NCBI GenBank assembly: GCA_025360005.1
Contig: JANYDA010000029.1
Span: 1-64,000 of the forward strand
DNA length: 64,000 nt
Source of the DNA: Fibrobacteria bacterium
GTDB taxonomy: Bacteria > Fibrobacterota > Fibrobacteria > UBA11236
Direction of reading: 5' to 3'
In this document: in pieces, positions 9,941-18,519 of the stretch
How positions within the stretch are numbered: the first letter of the stretch is position 1
Layout of the letters: each line of letters begins with the position of its first letter
Notes under the pieces: generated by a model
What the model saw: the letters and a program-made list of their open reading frames with translations, nothing else
Databases searched by the model: none
What the model was told of the DNA's origin: nothing
Program-made: the position numbers and the translations under genes

Positions 9941-10752
9941 GCTACGGGCTTCATGTAGATTGAGGGTCGGATGCACTTGAACTCCTTGACCAATCCGGTT
10001 AGGCTTTCCGCGTGGCCTACCAACAGGTAGCCCCCCGGCTTGAGCAGACGGTAGCAATCGCCGATCAGCTTCCTGCGTACGTCGTTGTCGAAATAGATCA
10101 TCACGTTGCGGACCAGGATGATATCCAGCGGCCCCTTCATGGGGAAGGGCGGAAACGCCAGGTTCATGCGCTGGAAGACGATCATATCCCTGAGGGAGCG
10201 TTTCACCTCGCTGGCGGCCGGCGAGGAGCCGCGCAAGGGGGAGAAATACTTCGCAGCGTAACCCGCCGGCAGCCCCGCCAGTTTGGATTGGGCGTAGACG
10301 CCCTCGCGGGCGGATGCCAGGATGCGCGTGGATAGATCGGTCGCGAGTATGCGCGTATCCGTTTCCGAGTTGAGCCCGCATTCGGAGAGGGTCATGGCCA
10401 GGGTATAAGGCTCCTCACCGCTGGATGAGGCCGCCGACCAGAACCGGAAGCGCTTCTGGCGTTTCCGCGTCCAGTCCATCACGGTCTCCCTGACAAAATC
10501 GAAATGCTCCGGTTCCCGGAAGAAGCTGGTCACATTGGTGGAGATGGCGTCCAGCATATGGACCATCTCGTCCCCGTTGGATCCGTCGCGGAGGCAATCC
10601 AGGTAACTGCGGAAATCGCCGACCCCCAAGGCCTGCATGCGCTTGCCGATGCGCGAGGTGACCAGGGACTCCTTGCCGTCCCCCAGGTTGATGCCGCTGG
10701 TCTGGTAAACCAAGGTGCGGAACTCTTCGAACTCTCCGGTTTTCAATTGCAT
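9937..10752 (-). CDS. cheR: Chemotaxis protein methyltransferase CheR
   Basis: S-adenosylmethionine-dependent methyltransferase acting on MCP glutamates. It has the CheR N-terminal helical domain (GEFEEFRTLVYQTSGINLGD), the central motif STNVTSFFREPEHF, the SAM-binding motif FWSAASSSGEEPYTLAM, and the C-terminal catalytic part (NVMIYFDNDVRRKLIG). I chose the ATG at 10752 (271 aa) because a sigma-54 promoter at 10781-10766 predicts transcription from about 10755, downstream of the other in-frame starts (ATG 10761, TTG 10770). None has a good RBS, so translation may be nearly leaderless. First gene of the minus-strand chemotaxis operon. Confidence 0.94.
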   Translation of the reverse strand: MQLKTGEFEEFRTLVYQTSGINLGDGKESLVTSRIGKRMQALGVGDFRSYLDCLRDGSNGDEMVHMLDAISTNVTSFFREPEHFDFVRETVMDWTRKRQKRFRFWSAASSSGEEPYTLAMTLSECGLNSETDTRILATDLSTRILASAREGVYAQSKLAGLPAGYAAKYFSPLRGSSPAASEVKRSLRDMIVFQRMNLAFPPFPMKGPLDIILVRNVMIYFDNDVRRKLIGDCYRLLKPGGYLLVGHAESLTGLVKEFKCIRPSIYMKPVA

Positions 10753-10765
10753 GGCAGCCATAGAA

Positions 10766-10781
10766 GGCAAGGTCCATGCCA
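10766..10781 (-). promoter_or_regulatory. Sigma-54 promoter of cheR operon
   Basis: The minus strand reads TGGCATGGACCTTGCC, with GG and GC elements at the correct -24/-12 spacing. It differs by only one base from the promoter of the cheA operon at 20616. Predicted +1 is about 10755. Confidence 0.75.
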
Positions 10782-10846
10782 GCCGGCCCGGAGCGGGCGC
10801 AGGGCCGCGCCAACGCGTTTCCGCTAAGGTTGCTTGGGAAGTGAAC

Positions 10847-10861
10847 GGGGAAAAGGGGTGG
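10847..10861 (-). promoter_or_regulatory. Shared box upstream of cheR sigma-54 promoter (candidate enhancer)
   Basis: The minus strand reads CCACCCCTTTTCCCC, 66 bp upstream of the -24 element. The same box occurs upstream of the two other sigma-54 promoters in the window (20525-20538 and 25776-25789). Confidence 0.45.
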
Positions 10862-10951
10862 CCAGAATCGGATGCTCCGGCGCCGTAGGCGGCGCAAGGC
10901 GATATGTTTCAGGCGGTTATCGGAAGGCCCGAAATTAGCCGGGGCCGGAAA

Positions 10952-11761
10952 TTAGGCGCGCATCTTATCGTTGGGATCCCGGGGAGCGCGTCCGTCCGCG
11001 CCGTCTCTGGCTGCGCTGGCCGCCCCAGCGGCCCCGTCGGGAGCGCCGGTACCATTCCCCTTTCCCATGATGCGATCGTCCTGAGGCAAAGTGGCGGCTT
11101 CGATTTGCTGGACCACGTAGGAGGAAAAGATGGAGAGGAGGAAGAAAAGGAAAAGCCCCAAAGCGATTTGTCCGTAGGTGCGGCTGGCTACGGCTACCGC
11201 GGCTCGGGACTCGTCTTCCAGGTTGCGCTTTTTGGCCAGTTCTACCACGGCATCGATGGCTTCCCGATGTTCCTGGTAGGCCGGTTGGATTTCGGTTTTG
11301 AGGATGACTTCCGCTTTCGCCTTATCGCCAGCCTGCATGGCAGGAATGAACTCCCGATCGATGGACTTCAGCATACGGCGCGCGGGTCCGTAAGAGGTCC
11401 GCACCAACCCTTGCTTCAGGGGTCCTTCCGGCAAGGCGCTTTCCCAGTACACGTGGCGGGCCAGGTATTCCCCCTGGAGCTTGGCGGCCTTGGCGGACAA
11501 CGACGCCAACTCCGCCTGGCTCTGGGAATGCAGCATCTGGAAGGAGGTTAGATAGGCTTCCACCAGGTATTCCGGGGGAGGCAGGATATCCGCTATTACG
11601 TCCTTACTTTGCGCGATGCGCTGGTAATAGGGCCCGTTGATTTTGACTTCCGTCACGGTATTGATGCAATAGAGCCCGTACAGGCAGAAGGAAAGCAGGA
11701 AAACCAGCGCCAGGGAGCCGAATTTCACGGCTGTCCGGGAGTTACGGAAGTAGGGGGACAT
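10952..11761 (-). CDS. Stand-alone MCP-type sensor protein without signalling domain
   Basis: Predicted membrane protein of 269 aa: TM1 near the N-terminus (VKFGSLALVFLLSFCLYGLY), a periplasmic helical sensor of about 150 residues, then TM2 (GQIALGLFLFFLLSIFSSYV) and a short charged tail. The sensor contains ADILPPPEYLVEAYL, a motif I recall from the ligand-binding region of many methyl-accepting proteins and kinases. There is no HAMP, methylation helix or signalling tip, so it cannot contact CheA/CheW in the usual way. I chose the ATG at 11761 (GAGG 8 nt upstream) over 11791. It lies between cheR and the histidine kinase gene and may sense for one of them (inference). Confidence 0.8.
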   Translation of the reverse strand: MSPYFRNSRTAVKFGSLALVFLLSFCLYGLYCINTVTEVKINGPYYQRIAQSKDVIADILPPPEYLVEAYLTSFQMLHSQSQAELASLSAKAAKLQGEYLARHVYWESALPEGPLKQGLVRTSYGPARRMLKSIDREFIPAMQAGDKAKAEVILKTEIQPAYQEHREAIDAVVELAKKRNLEDESRAAVAVASRTYGQIALGLFLFFLLSIFSSYVVQQIEAATLPQDDRIMGKGNGTGAPDGAAGAASAARDGADGRAPRDPNDKMRA

Positions 11762-11934
11762 CGGAAACCTCGATTCCTGACTTGCTGCCATAATGGTAAC
11801 ATAGGTTTTCCCGTGCGGGGAGGGCTATGGCATCGGAAAAACCCTATGTTTGCCGCGATTGTCGTTGCACCCGGCGGGACCGGTATACTACCATCCCCGG
11901 GTAACGCATCCGATAGGACGGATCGAAGGGACAT

Positions 11935-14880
11935 ATGGCCAACAAGCCCGCATTGCCTTGGTGGACCTGGGCGCTGCCGTTCCTGATCTTTCATTTCGGC
12001 ACCGGCCTTTCCCTGGGGTTCCGGATTTCCCCGGGCATGTCCCTGTGGTACCTTCCCGTCCCCTTGGGGATGATCCTCATTCATTGGTGGGGACCGAGGG
12101 TGTTGTTGGGCCTTTACCTCAACGCCATGCTATGCGCGGGCTATTGGGGCCTGTTCCGCTGGTGGCTATGGCCCTTGTACGCGGTGCCGGAGACCCTCAA
12201 GGTGGCCCTTTCCTGGTGGCTCTTCAACAAGCTTATCAAAGGCAGCCCCTGGCTGCCCAATCTCTCCAACACCTGGAAATTCCTGCTCTTGGGGTTGATC
12301 ATCCCCTGCGGGATCGCCACTTTTTATGGTCAAATGCAGATGTGGCTGCTGGGTGACATCGGCCGCGAGCACCTATTCCGCAATACCTACGTGGAATTCG
12401 TGCTGGACATCCTGAGCCCGTTCGCATTGACCGTTCCGGTGCTGGTTTTCGGCACCGCCTGGATGGAAAGGATGGGCCTTTCCAGGACCCGCGGATCCTA
12501 TCCCATGCGGGCCATGTTCCTGACGCAGCGATTCAAGCGCTCCATCATCTACGAATCGCTGGCCGTTTTCGCCGCCTTGCTGGTGTTGAGCCTGTACGTT
12601 CCCCTGGAGGAATTCTGGTTCATCTATGGCATTTTGCTGATCGGGTCCGCCCTCCGCTTCGGCTTCGCCATGGCCATCTTGGCTTCGGTGTGGACCATTT
12701 TCATCACCCTGCCCCTCCCCGCCATCCTCTCCAGCCGGTTCGCCGCCTCCATGATGAACCAGGCCGATCTCCTCAAGATCAATCTCGATCTGGCGACGCT
12801 CTGCTTCGCGGCGCTGGTGGTGGGACGCGCCTTGAGCGACATGTTCCAGGAAATCCAGGGCCGCGGCAGGGTAGAGGAGGAATTGCGCAAGAGCATTTCC
12901 GAATGGGAGTCCATGCAGAAAACCGTGCGGGAAGGCGAGGAAAAATACCGCACCCTGTTCGAATCGGCCAATGATCCGATTGTGGTGGGAGACAACGGGA
13001 TCTTGATCGAAGGCAACGACAAGGCGCTGGAGGTTTTCGGCTGCACGCGGGAGGAGTTCCTGGGCTCCCCTGCTTCGCGTTTTTTCCCGCCCGTCCTGGC
13101 GGACGGATCGGACGCATCCGAAGCGCTCGCCAAGCTGCACGGGGCGGCCATGGAGGGCAAGCCGCAGTTCTTCGAATGGAAGATGAACCGCCGGGACGGA
13201 AGCCTGTTCGATACGGAAACAACCTTCGTGGGCGTGACGCTGGAGGGCAAGCGCGTGGTCATGGCGGTGATCCGCGACATCACCACGCGCAAGGCGATGG
13301 AAAAGGCCATCCTGGAGAACGAAACCCGCTATCGCACCCTCTTCGAGTCCGCCAACGACGCCATCATCCTTTCGGCGGACGGGATCATCCTCGATTGCAA
13401 CCAACGCACGGCGGATATCTTCAGGTTTTCGCGCGATGAATTGATCGGTTCGCCGGTCACCCGCGGGTTCCCGGAATTCCAGCCCGACGGGATCCGGTCC
13501 ACGGAACGCATCCAGGAGATACGCGCCAGGGCCCTGGCGGGGACGCCGCAGAGCTTCGAATGGAACCAGATGCGATCGGACAATACCACCTTCGAATCGG
13601 AGACCACCTTGACGTTGGTCACCATCGGCGGCAGTCGCATGCTGCAAGTGGTGATCCGCGATGTCTCCGAGCGCAAGCGCATCGAACGCGCCCTCATCGA
13701 AAGCGAAGAACGCTTCCGGCAGATGGCCGAGAACATCCAGGAGGTTTTCTTCCTGCTGGACAAGCGCACGGAAAGGATGCTGTACCTGAGCCCCTTGGCC
13801 AAGACCATCTTGGGGATACCGGTCTCCAACGTCGCCAACCGCCCTTTCATGTTCGTCGACAGGGTCCATCCCGATGACCGCGATCGCATCGGCTTCCTCA
13901 CGGAAGGCGCCTGGCATCGGCAATCCTTCAACGAGGATTTCCGCTTCCAGCGCCCGGACGGGGAGATGCGCTGGCTGCGCATGCGTTCCTTCCTGATCCA
14001 CGACGACAAAGGCGATGTCTTCCGGGTGGCCGGCGTCATCGCCGACATCACCGAATACAAGATGGCGCAGGAAGAGGCGCGCGAACACCAACAGCGGCTG
14101 ATCCAGGCGGACAAGATGAACAGCCTGGGGCTGATGGTCTCCGGCGTGGCGCACGAGATCAACAACCCCAACAATCTCATCATGCTGAACAGCGACGTGA
14201 TGGAGACCTTTTGGAGGCATATGCGGCCGGTGATGCGCGATCATGCCTCGCAGAATCCCGACTGGAAACTGGCCGGCATCCCTTACGGCAACGCGGAAGG
14301 CAAATTCGAGACCCTGCTGGGCGGCGTTTCCGGGGGCGCCAAGCGCATCAAGCGCATCGTGGACAACCTCAAGGATTTCGCGCGCATGGACGGCGGGGAT
14401 CTGTCCGAATCCGTCTCTTTGGAAAAGGTGGTGGAGGCCTCGGTGGGCATCGTGGAGAACCTGATCAAGAAATCCACCGACCGCTTCAGCATCGCCCATG
14501 GCGATAACATTCCCCGCATCCGCGGCAATTTCCAGAAGCTGGAGCAGGTGCTCATCAACCTCATCACCAACGCCTGCCAATCGCTGGAGTCGCGCGACAA
14601 GTCGGTGCGTGTAGTGACCTGGCATGAGAAGGATTCCGGCCAGGTGGGCATCCTCGTGGAGGACGAGGGCAAGGGCATCCCATCCGGGCTGCTTAACAAG
14701 ATCGCCGATCCCTTCTTTACCACCAAGCGCGACAACGGCGGCACCGGCTTGGGACTCTCGGTCACCTACGGGATCATCCGCGAGCACCGCGGCGTCATTG
14801 AAATCAAATCCGAAGAGAACCTGGGGACCACGGTGGAAATCCGCATCCCCGCCCTCAAGGAAATGCGGCAAACCGCTTAA
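11935..14880 (+). CDS. MASE1-PAS-PAS-PAS sensor histidine kinase
   Basis: Membrane histidine kinase of 981 aa. Residues 1-290 form a MASE1-like multi-helix sensor (WTWALPFLIFHFGTGLSLGF and following segments). Three PAS domains follow: two sibling copies starting KYRTLFESANDPI and RYRTLFESANDAI, then ERFRQMAENIQEVFF with its PAC motif. The HisKA H-box is MVSGVAHEINNPNN. The ATPase domain has an N-box (LINLITNACQSLE) and G-boxes (VEDEGKGIP, GGTGLGLSV). AAGGG precedes the ATG at 11935. The gap to the NtrC-type regulator downstream is 11 bp, so they form a two-component pair resembling FlrB/FlrC or NtrB/NtrC arrangements. The near-identical PAS1/PAS2 suggest internal duplication. Confidence 0.93.
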   Translation: MANKPALPWWTWALPFLIFHFGTGLSLGFRISPGMSLWYLPVPLGMILIHWWGPRVLLGLYLNAMLCAGYWGLFRWWLWPLYAVPETLKVALSWWLFNKLIKGSPWLPNLSNTWKFLLLGLIIPCGIATFYGQMQMWLLGDIGREHLFRNTYVEFVLDILSPFALTVPVLVFGTAWMERMGLSRTRGSYPMRAMFLTQRFKRSIIYESLAVFAALLVLSLYVPLEEFWFIYGILLIGSALRFGFAMAILASVWTIFITLPLPAILSSRFAASMMNQADLLKINLDLATLCFAALVVGRALSDMFQEIQGRGRVEEELRKSISEWESMQKTVREGEEKYRTLFESANDPIVVGDNGILIEGNDKALEVFGCTREEFLGSPASRFFPPVLADGSDASEALAKLHGAAMEGKPQFFEWKMNRRDGSLFDTETTFVGVTLEGKRVVMAVIRDITTRKAMEKAILENETRYRTLFESANDAIILSADGIILDCNQRTADIFRFSRDELIGSPVTRGFPEFQPDGIRSTERIQEIRARALAGTPQSFEWNQMRSDNTTFESETTLTLVTIGGSRMLQVVIRDVSERKRIERALIESEERFRQMAENIQEVFFLLDKRTERMLYLSPLAKTILGIPVSNVANRPFMFVDRVHPDDRDRIGFLTEGAWHRQSFNEDFRFQRPDGEMRWLRMRSFLIHDDKGDVFRVAGVIADITEYKMAQEEAREHQQRLIQADKMNSLGLMVSGVAHEINNPNNLIMLNSDVMETFWRHMRPVMRDHASQNPDWKLAGIPYGNAEGKFETLLGGVSGGAKRIKRIVDNLKDFARMDGGDLSESVSLEKVVEASVGIVENLIKKSTDRFSIAHGDNIPRIRGNFQKLEQVLINLITNACQSLESRDKSVRVVTWHEKDSGQVGILVEDEGKGIPSGLLNKIADPFFTTKRDNGGTGLGLSVTYGIIREHRGVIEIKSEENLGTTVEIRIPALKEMRQTA

Positions 14881-14891
14881 GGAAGGCAGCC

Positions 14892-16352
14892 ATGCGAAAC
14901 GATATCCCCGTGCTGATCGTCGACGACGAAGAGGAAATCCTGGAATCGGAAGCGCTGGCGCTCCAGATTCACGGGCATGGAAACGTGATCACCTGTTCGG
15001 ATTCGCGCCGGGCGCTGGAAATCCTCAAGGAGAATCCCGTTTGCGTGGCGGTGCTGGACATCACCATGCCGCACGTGGACGGAATGGAGTTGTTGGCCTG
15101 CATCACCGAAAACCATCCCGACGTCACCGCCATTATGATGACCGGACTCAACGATGTGGACACGGCTGTGCGCTGCCTCCAGAACGGAGCCTTCGACTAC
15201 ATGCTCAAGCCGGTGGACCAGAACCGCTTCGTCACCAGCATCGGCCGGGCCCTGGATCACAAGACCGCCTACGCGGAAACCATGCGGCTGGCGCGCAGCG
15301 TACTGGACGACACCCTCTCTCGGCCGGAATGCTTCCGCGCCATCGCAACGCGGGAACGCCGGCTCCTGAACATCTTCAAGTACATCGAAGCCGTGGCCCC
15401 TACCGGCCTGCCCGTGCTCCTGACCGGCGAGACCGGAGTGGGCAAGGAACTGTTCGCCAATTCTGTGCACCTGGCCAGCGGCCGGAGCGGCGAGTTCGTC
15501 TGCGTCAACAGCGCCGGCATCGACGACGCCATGTTCAGCGATTCCCTTTTCGGCCACGCCTCGGGCGCCTATACGGGCGCCCAGAAGGACCGCAAGGGCC
15601 TCATCGACAGGGCCCGCAACGGCACCCTGTTCCTGGACGAAATAGGCGACATGAAACCTGAGTCCCAGGTGAAGCTGCTGCGGCTGCTGCAGGAAGGCAC
15701 TTACTACCGCCTGGGTCAGGAAACGGAAGAACGCACCAACGCGCGCATCGTGGCCGCCACCAACCGCTCCCTGGACGAGTTGCAAGCCGATCCGCGCTTC
15801 CGCAAGGATCTGTTCTACAGGTTGAAGGCCCATCACGTGCATATCCCTCCCCTGCGCGAACGCATGGAGGACGTGCCGCTGCTGACGGACCGATTCCTGG
15901 CCCAATGCGCGCAGGAACAAAACAAGGCCAAGCCCACGGCCCCGCCGGAACTGGAGATCCTCCTTTCCAATTACCCGTTCCCGGGTAATGTGCGGGAATT
16001 GCGCGGCATGGTCTACGACGCGGTGAGCCGGCACCAGGGCGGAGTGCTTTCCTGCGCTTCCTTCAAGACCGCCATCGGGGGGAAACACGTAAGTAACGTC
16101 TCCGCGCCCAAGCCCCACGCCAAGGAAACCGGCCTGACCTTCCCCTTCCCCCTGCCTACCATCCGCGACGCCGAATACGCCCTAATCCGGGAGGCATTGA
16201 AACGCACGGGCGGGAACAAGACCCTGGCCGCGGAGATGATCGGCATGGCCCGGCAAACCTTCCGGACCAAGGTGAAGGAAATGGATCCGCCCCGGGCCGG
16301 GAGTAACATCCAGGCTACCTCGGACGCGGCGGAGGCGGAAGCGGCCGCTTGA
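14892..16352 (+). CDS. Sigma-54-dependent response regulator (NtrC family)
   Basis: Transcriptional activator of 486 aa. The receiver domain has Asp11-Asp12 and phospho-acceptor Asp56 (VLDITMP). The AAA+ sigma-54 interaction domain has Walker A GETGVGKE, the sigma-54 contact loop GAYTGA (the usual GAFTGA with Tyr for Phe), Walker B GTLFLDEIG and the sensor motif NYPFPGNVREL. The Fis-type C-terminal HTH (GGNKTLAAEMIGMARQTF) follows. Partner of the kinase just upstream. Three sigma-54 promoters of chemotaxis operons lie in this window on either side of it, so it is the best local candidate for their activator. That link is inference from position and promoter type. Confidence 0.94.
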   Translation: MRNDIPVLIVDDEEEILESEALALQIHGHGNVITCSDSRRALEILKENPVCVAVLDITMPHVDGMELLACITENHPDVTAIMMTGLNDVDTAVRCLQNGAFDYMLKPVDQNRFVTSIGRALDHKTAYAETMRLARSVLDDTLSRPECFRAIATRERRLLNIFKYIEAVAPTGLPVLLTGETGVGKELFANSVHLASGRSGEFVCVNSAGIDDAMFSDSLFGHASGAYTGAQKDRKGLIDRARNGTLFLDEIGDMKPESQVKLLRLLQEGTYYRLGQETEERTNARIVAATNRSLDELQADPRFRKDLFYRLKAHHVHIPPLRERMEDVPLLTDRFLAQCAQEQNKAKPTAPPELEILLSNYPFPGNVRELRGMVYDAVSRHQGGVLSCASFKTAIGGKHVSNVSAPKPHAKETGLTFPFPLPTIRDAEYALIREALKRTGGNKTLAAEMIGMARQTFRTKVKEMDPPRAGSNIQATSDAAEAEAAA

Positions 16353-16368
16353 GAAAGCGGCGGCCGAT

Positions 16369-18201
16369 CTATTCCGGGACGGAAACCTTCACCAGCGGGC
16401 GGGATATACCCGCGGCATCGGTGACCCTGACAAAATACACTCCGGGGTGAAAGTTGCTTTTGCCGGCCAGGCTTAAGGGTTCCGGGCTGTCGCTTTGCAA
16501 GGATCCCGCCGCCTTTCCCTGTAGCGAGTAGAAGGCCAGGCGATAGGGCCCGGAGACGCCTGCGACGGGGCCCTGGGCCGTCCCGCCGCGGATACCCGGA
16601 TTCACATGGGTGGAGGAGCCATCGTCGATCCAAAGCAGGGAAGGGGCATTGCTCCACGGAGCCGTCAGGTTCGCCGAACCGGAAGGGAACGGACCGGCGG
16701 CTTGCTCGGCGCCCGTGTAAGCGTTCATCCAGGTACCCTTCAAAGTCCCCTTCGCCCCGGCGATGTTCAAAGTGGTGGAGCCGCCGTTGCTGAGGTACAC
16801 CAGGTATTCCGAACCCGCTTTGGCCAGGCAATGGTTCCCGCCCTTGGTTCCCAACAGGGTTTCGTCGGGAGCCAGATCATACCATCTGGTCTTGTTGAAG
16901 AAGCCGGACAGGAAGCCGTAGAACTTCAGCCCATTGGGCACCTCCGTGGTCTTCACCACGTCCCAGGCATGATAGGTGTAATAGTAAGCGGGATACGCGC
17001 CAGCCATCAGGACCTCATAAACGGTTTTCAGCACCTCCTCTTTGCTTTGCACCGACGAATAGGTTTTCCCGCCGTCGTTGCCGATCTCATAAGCAAGTTC
17101 GGCATTGTAGATGGGCCAGTTCTTCTGATTGCGCTGCCCGATGGCGGTGGCGTAAACGTTGGCTTGTTGTTGATCCGTGCGGAAATCCAGGTTGGTGTTC
17201 ATGGCGGGATCCGCCGCATAATCGGCCCCTCTTCCCAGATCATCATGCGTGGTGCGCAGCCTTTTATAGGCGTCCTTGGCGGTGATCAAATCCATCATCT
17301 TGTGGATATAGGCGTGATCGGGTTCGTTATAGGATTCCTTGGAAAAACTCCAGACGATGTTCGGGTAAGCCTGATACCGGGCGGCGAGGTTGGAAAAATA
17401 CAACTCGTCGTCCTTGGAACCTTTGGCCGGCCAATTCACGGACTTGTTGTAGACCTTGCAGAAGATGTAAGCCACCATGCCTTTTTGGAACATATAGTCG
17501 ATGACCTTATCGTAATGGTCCCAGTATGCCGCGTTCAGTTTGGAATGATCCGGGGTGCCGTTGCTTCCCGCCCAGGCGAACATATCGGGCGGGCCGTAGT
17601 CATCGGGACCGCTCTTGCCGGGCTTCCAAGCGGTATCCCAAGCATAGCCGTTCATCAGGATCTGGGTGAACCCGGCGGCGGCATACATATCGATGATCCG
17701 CTTGGCTTTCACCAGGGTGGCATCGCTGATGTCGATCAGAGCCAACCAGTCTATTTCGCCGCCCAGCAGGAAATAGGGCGTCCCATCCTCATACCGGAAG
17801 TGATGGGGATTGGCCGCATCCACGGAAATCCGTCCGTGCACGTTCGCCTGGGTATTCGCGATGCAGGTGACGCTGCCGGAAACATTGCCCAATTTTGCAT
17901 CCGGGGACGAGGTCACATAGGTCCAATTACCGACCTTGGTAGGGGCGAAGCGGACCTTCCATGTATTGCCGCCGTCGTAGAATCCGGGAACCTTCAGGAC
18001 GGTATTTCCCGGGCCGGTGAAAGTGGCATCCAGGGAAACGTCCTGAAAGGGGTTGGCGAAAGTGGCGGTGGTGGTAAAGGAAATATCGATGGGATGCCAC
18101 AACTCCACATCCGCCGCCAAGGGGGCGCATACCAAAGCCGCGAAAACCCGGATTGCATTTATGAAATGGATGTCGCCGCGTTCCCAAAATACGATTTTCA
18201 T
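16369..18201 (-). CDS. Secreted DUF5060/apiosidase-like glycoside hydrolase with sorting tail
   Basis: Secreted protein of 610 aa. After an unusual N-terminus (MKIVFWERGDIHFINAIRV, cleavage probably near CAPLAA) comes a DUF5060 beta-sandwich (ELWHPIDISFTTTATFANPF ... KVGNWTYVT). A TIM-barrel like those of DUF4038/apiosidase-type hydrolases follows, with carboxylate-bearing motifs (FLLGGEIDWLAL, NIVWSFSKESYNEPDH, PIYNAELAYE). A putative collagen-binding C-terminal domain and a tail resembling a type IX sorting domain (GVYFVRVTDAAGISRPLVKV) end the protein. Likely acts on plant or exopolysaccharide glycans; substrate unknown. GAGGG lies 8 nt before the ATG at 18201; the longer frame to 18342 has no supporting start. 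Confidence 0.85.
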   Translation of the reverse strand: MKIVFWERGDIHFINAIRVFAALVCAPLAADVELWHPIDISFTTTATFANPFQDVSLDATFTGPGNTVLKVPGFYDGGNTWKVRFAPTKVGNWTYVTSSPDAKLGNVSGSVTCIANTQANVHGRISVDAANPHHFRYEDGTPYFLLGGEIDWLALIDISDATLVKAKRIIDMYAAAGFTQILMNGYAWDTAWKPGKSGPDDYGPPDMFAWAGSNGTPDHSKLNAAYWDHYDKVIDYMFQKGMVAYIFCKVYNKSVNWPAKGSKDDELYFSNLAARYQAYPNIVWSFSKESYNEPDHAYIHKMMDLITAKDAYKRLRTTHDDLGRGADYAADPAMNTNLDFRTDQQQANVYATAIGQRNQKNWPIYNAELAYEIGNDGGKTYSSVQSKEEVLKTVYEVLMAGAYPAYYYTYHAWDVVKTTEVPNGLKFYGFLSGFFNKTRWYDLAPDETLLGTKGGNHCLAKAGSEYLVYLSNGGSTTLNIAGAKGTLKGTWMNAYTGAEQAAGPFPSGSANLTAPWSNAPSLLWIDDGSSTHVNPGIRGGTAQGPVAGVSGPYRLAFYSLQGKAAGSLQSDSPEPLSLAGKSNFHPGVYFVRVTDAAGISRPLVKVSVPE

Positions 18202-18519
18202 GAATAGCCCTCGGTTTCTAGTATAGTCCAGTCCCAACCTAAGCGCTGTATCCTTAATTAATCCCTGTAAGGCCCCAAAGGGAAAAGTTCCCGTACTCGC
18301 CTGAGTACGTGGAAATGACGCCTGAACCGGTATTAAATCCAACTTTCCCTAATTCCATTGAGGTCTAAAAAAGGCACTGTCTTCTTGAGAGTACAGATAA
18401 TCCGCACCTCCCCCGGGAAGGGGTTGCCTGCTCTCTCCCCGGCCTAAATTCCTTGTTGGACTGCACCCTTCCAATTTCTTTTCAATGCAGCATGCATTCA
18501 CATTCATAAAGGATCTTCG
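18202..18519. other. Divergent promoter interval (318 bp)
   Basis: Non-coding region between the hydrolase (minus) and the beta-propeller gene (plus), so it must hold both promoters. The one clear feature is a perfect 7-bp inverted repeat CGTACTC-GCCT-GAGTACG at 18292-18309, whose arms can be extended with one bulge (TTCC...GGAA). No ORF is credible. Confidence 0.55.
18292..18309. repeat. Inverted repeat, possible operator
   Basis: CGTACTC (18292-18298) and GAGTACG (18303-18309) around GCCT, lying 90 nt upstream of the hydrolase ATG and 210 nt upstream of the propeller gene. Either an operator for a dimeric regulator or a leader hairpin. Confidence 0.4.

Noticed and set aside
12373-14871. 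832-aa minus-strand ORF opposite the sensor kinase
   Set aside because: Long stop-free frame caused by codon bias of the real gene; no domains or RBS.
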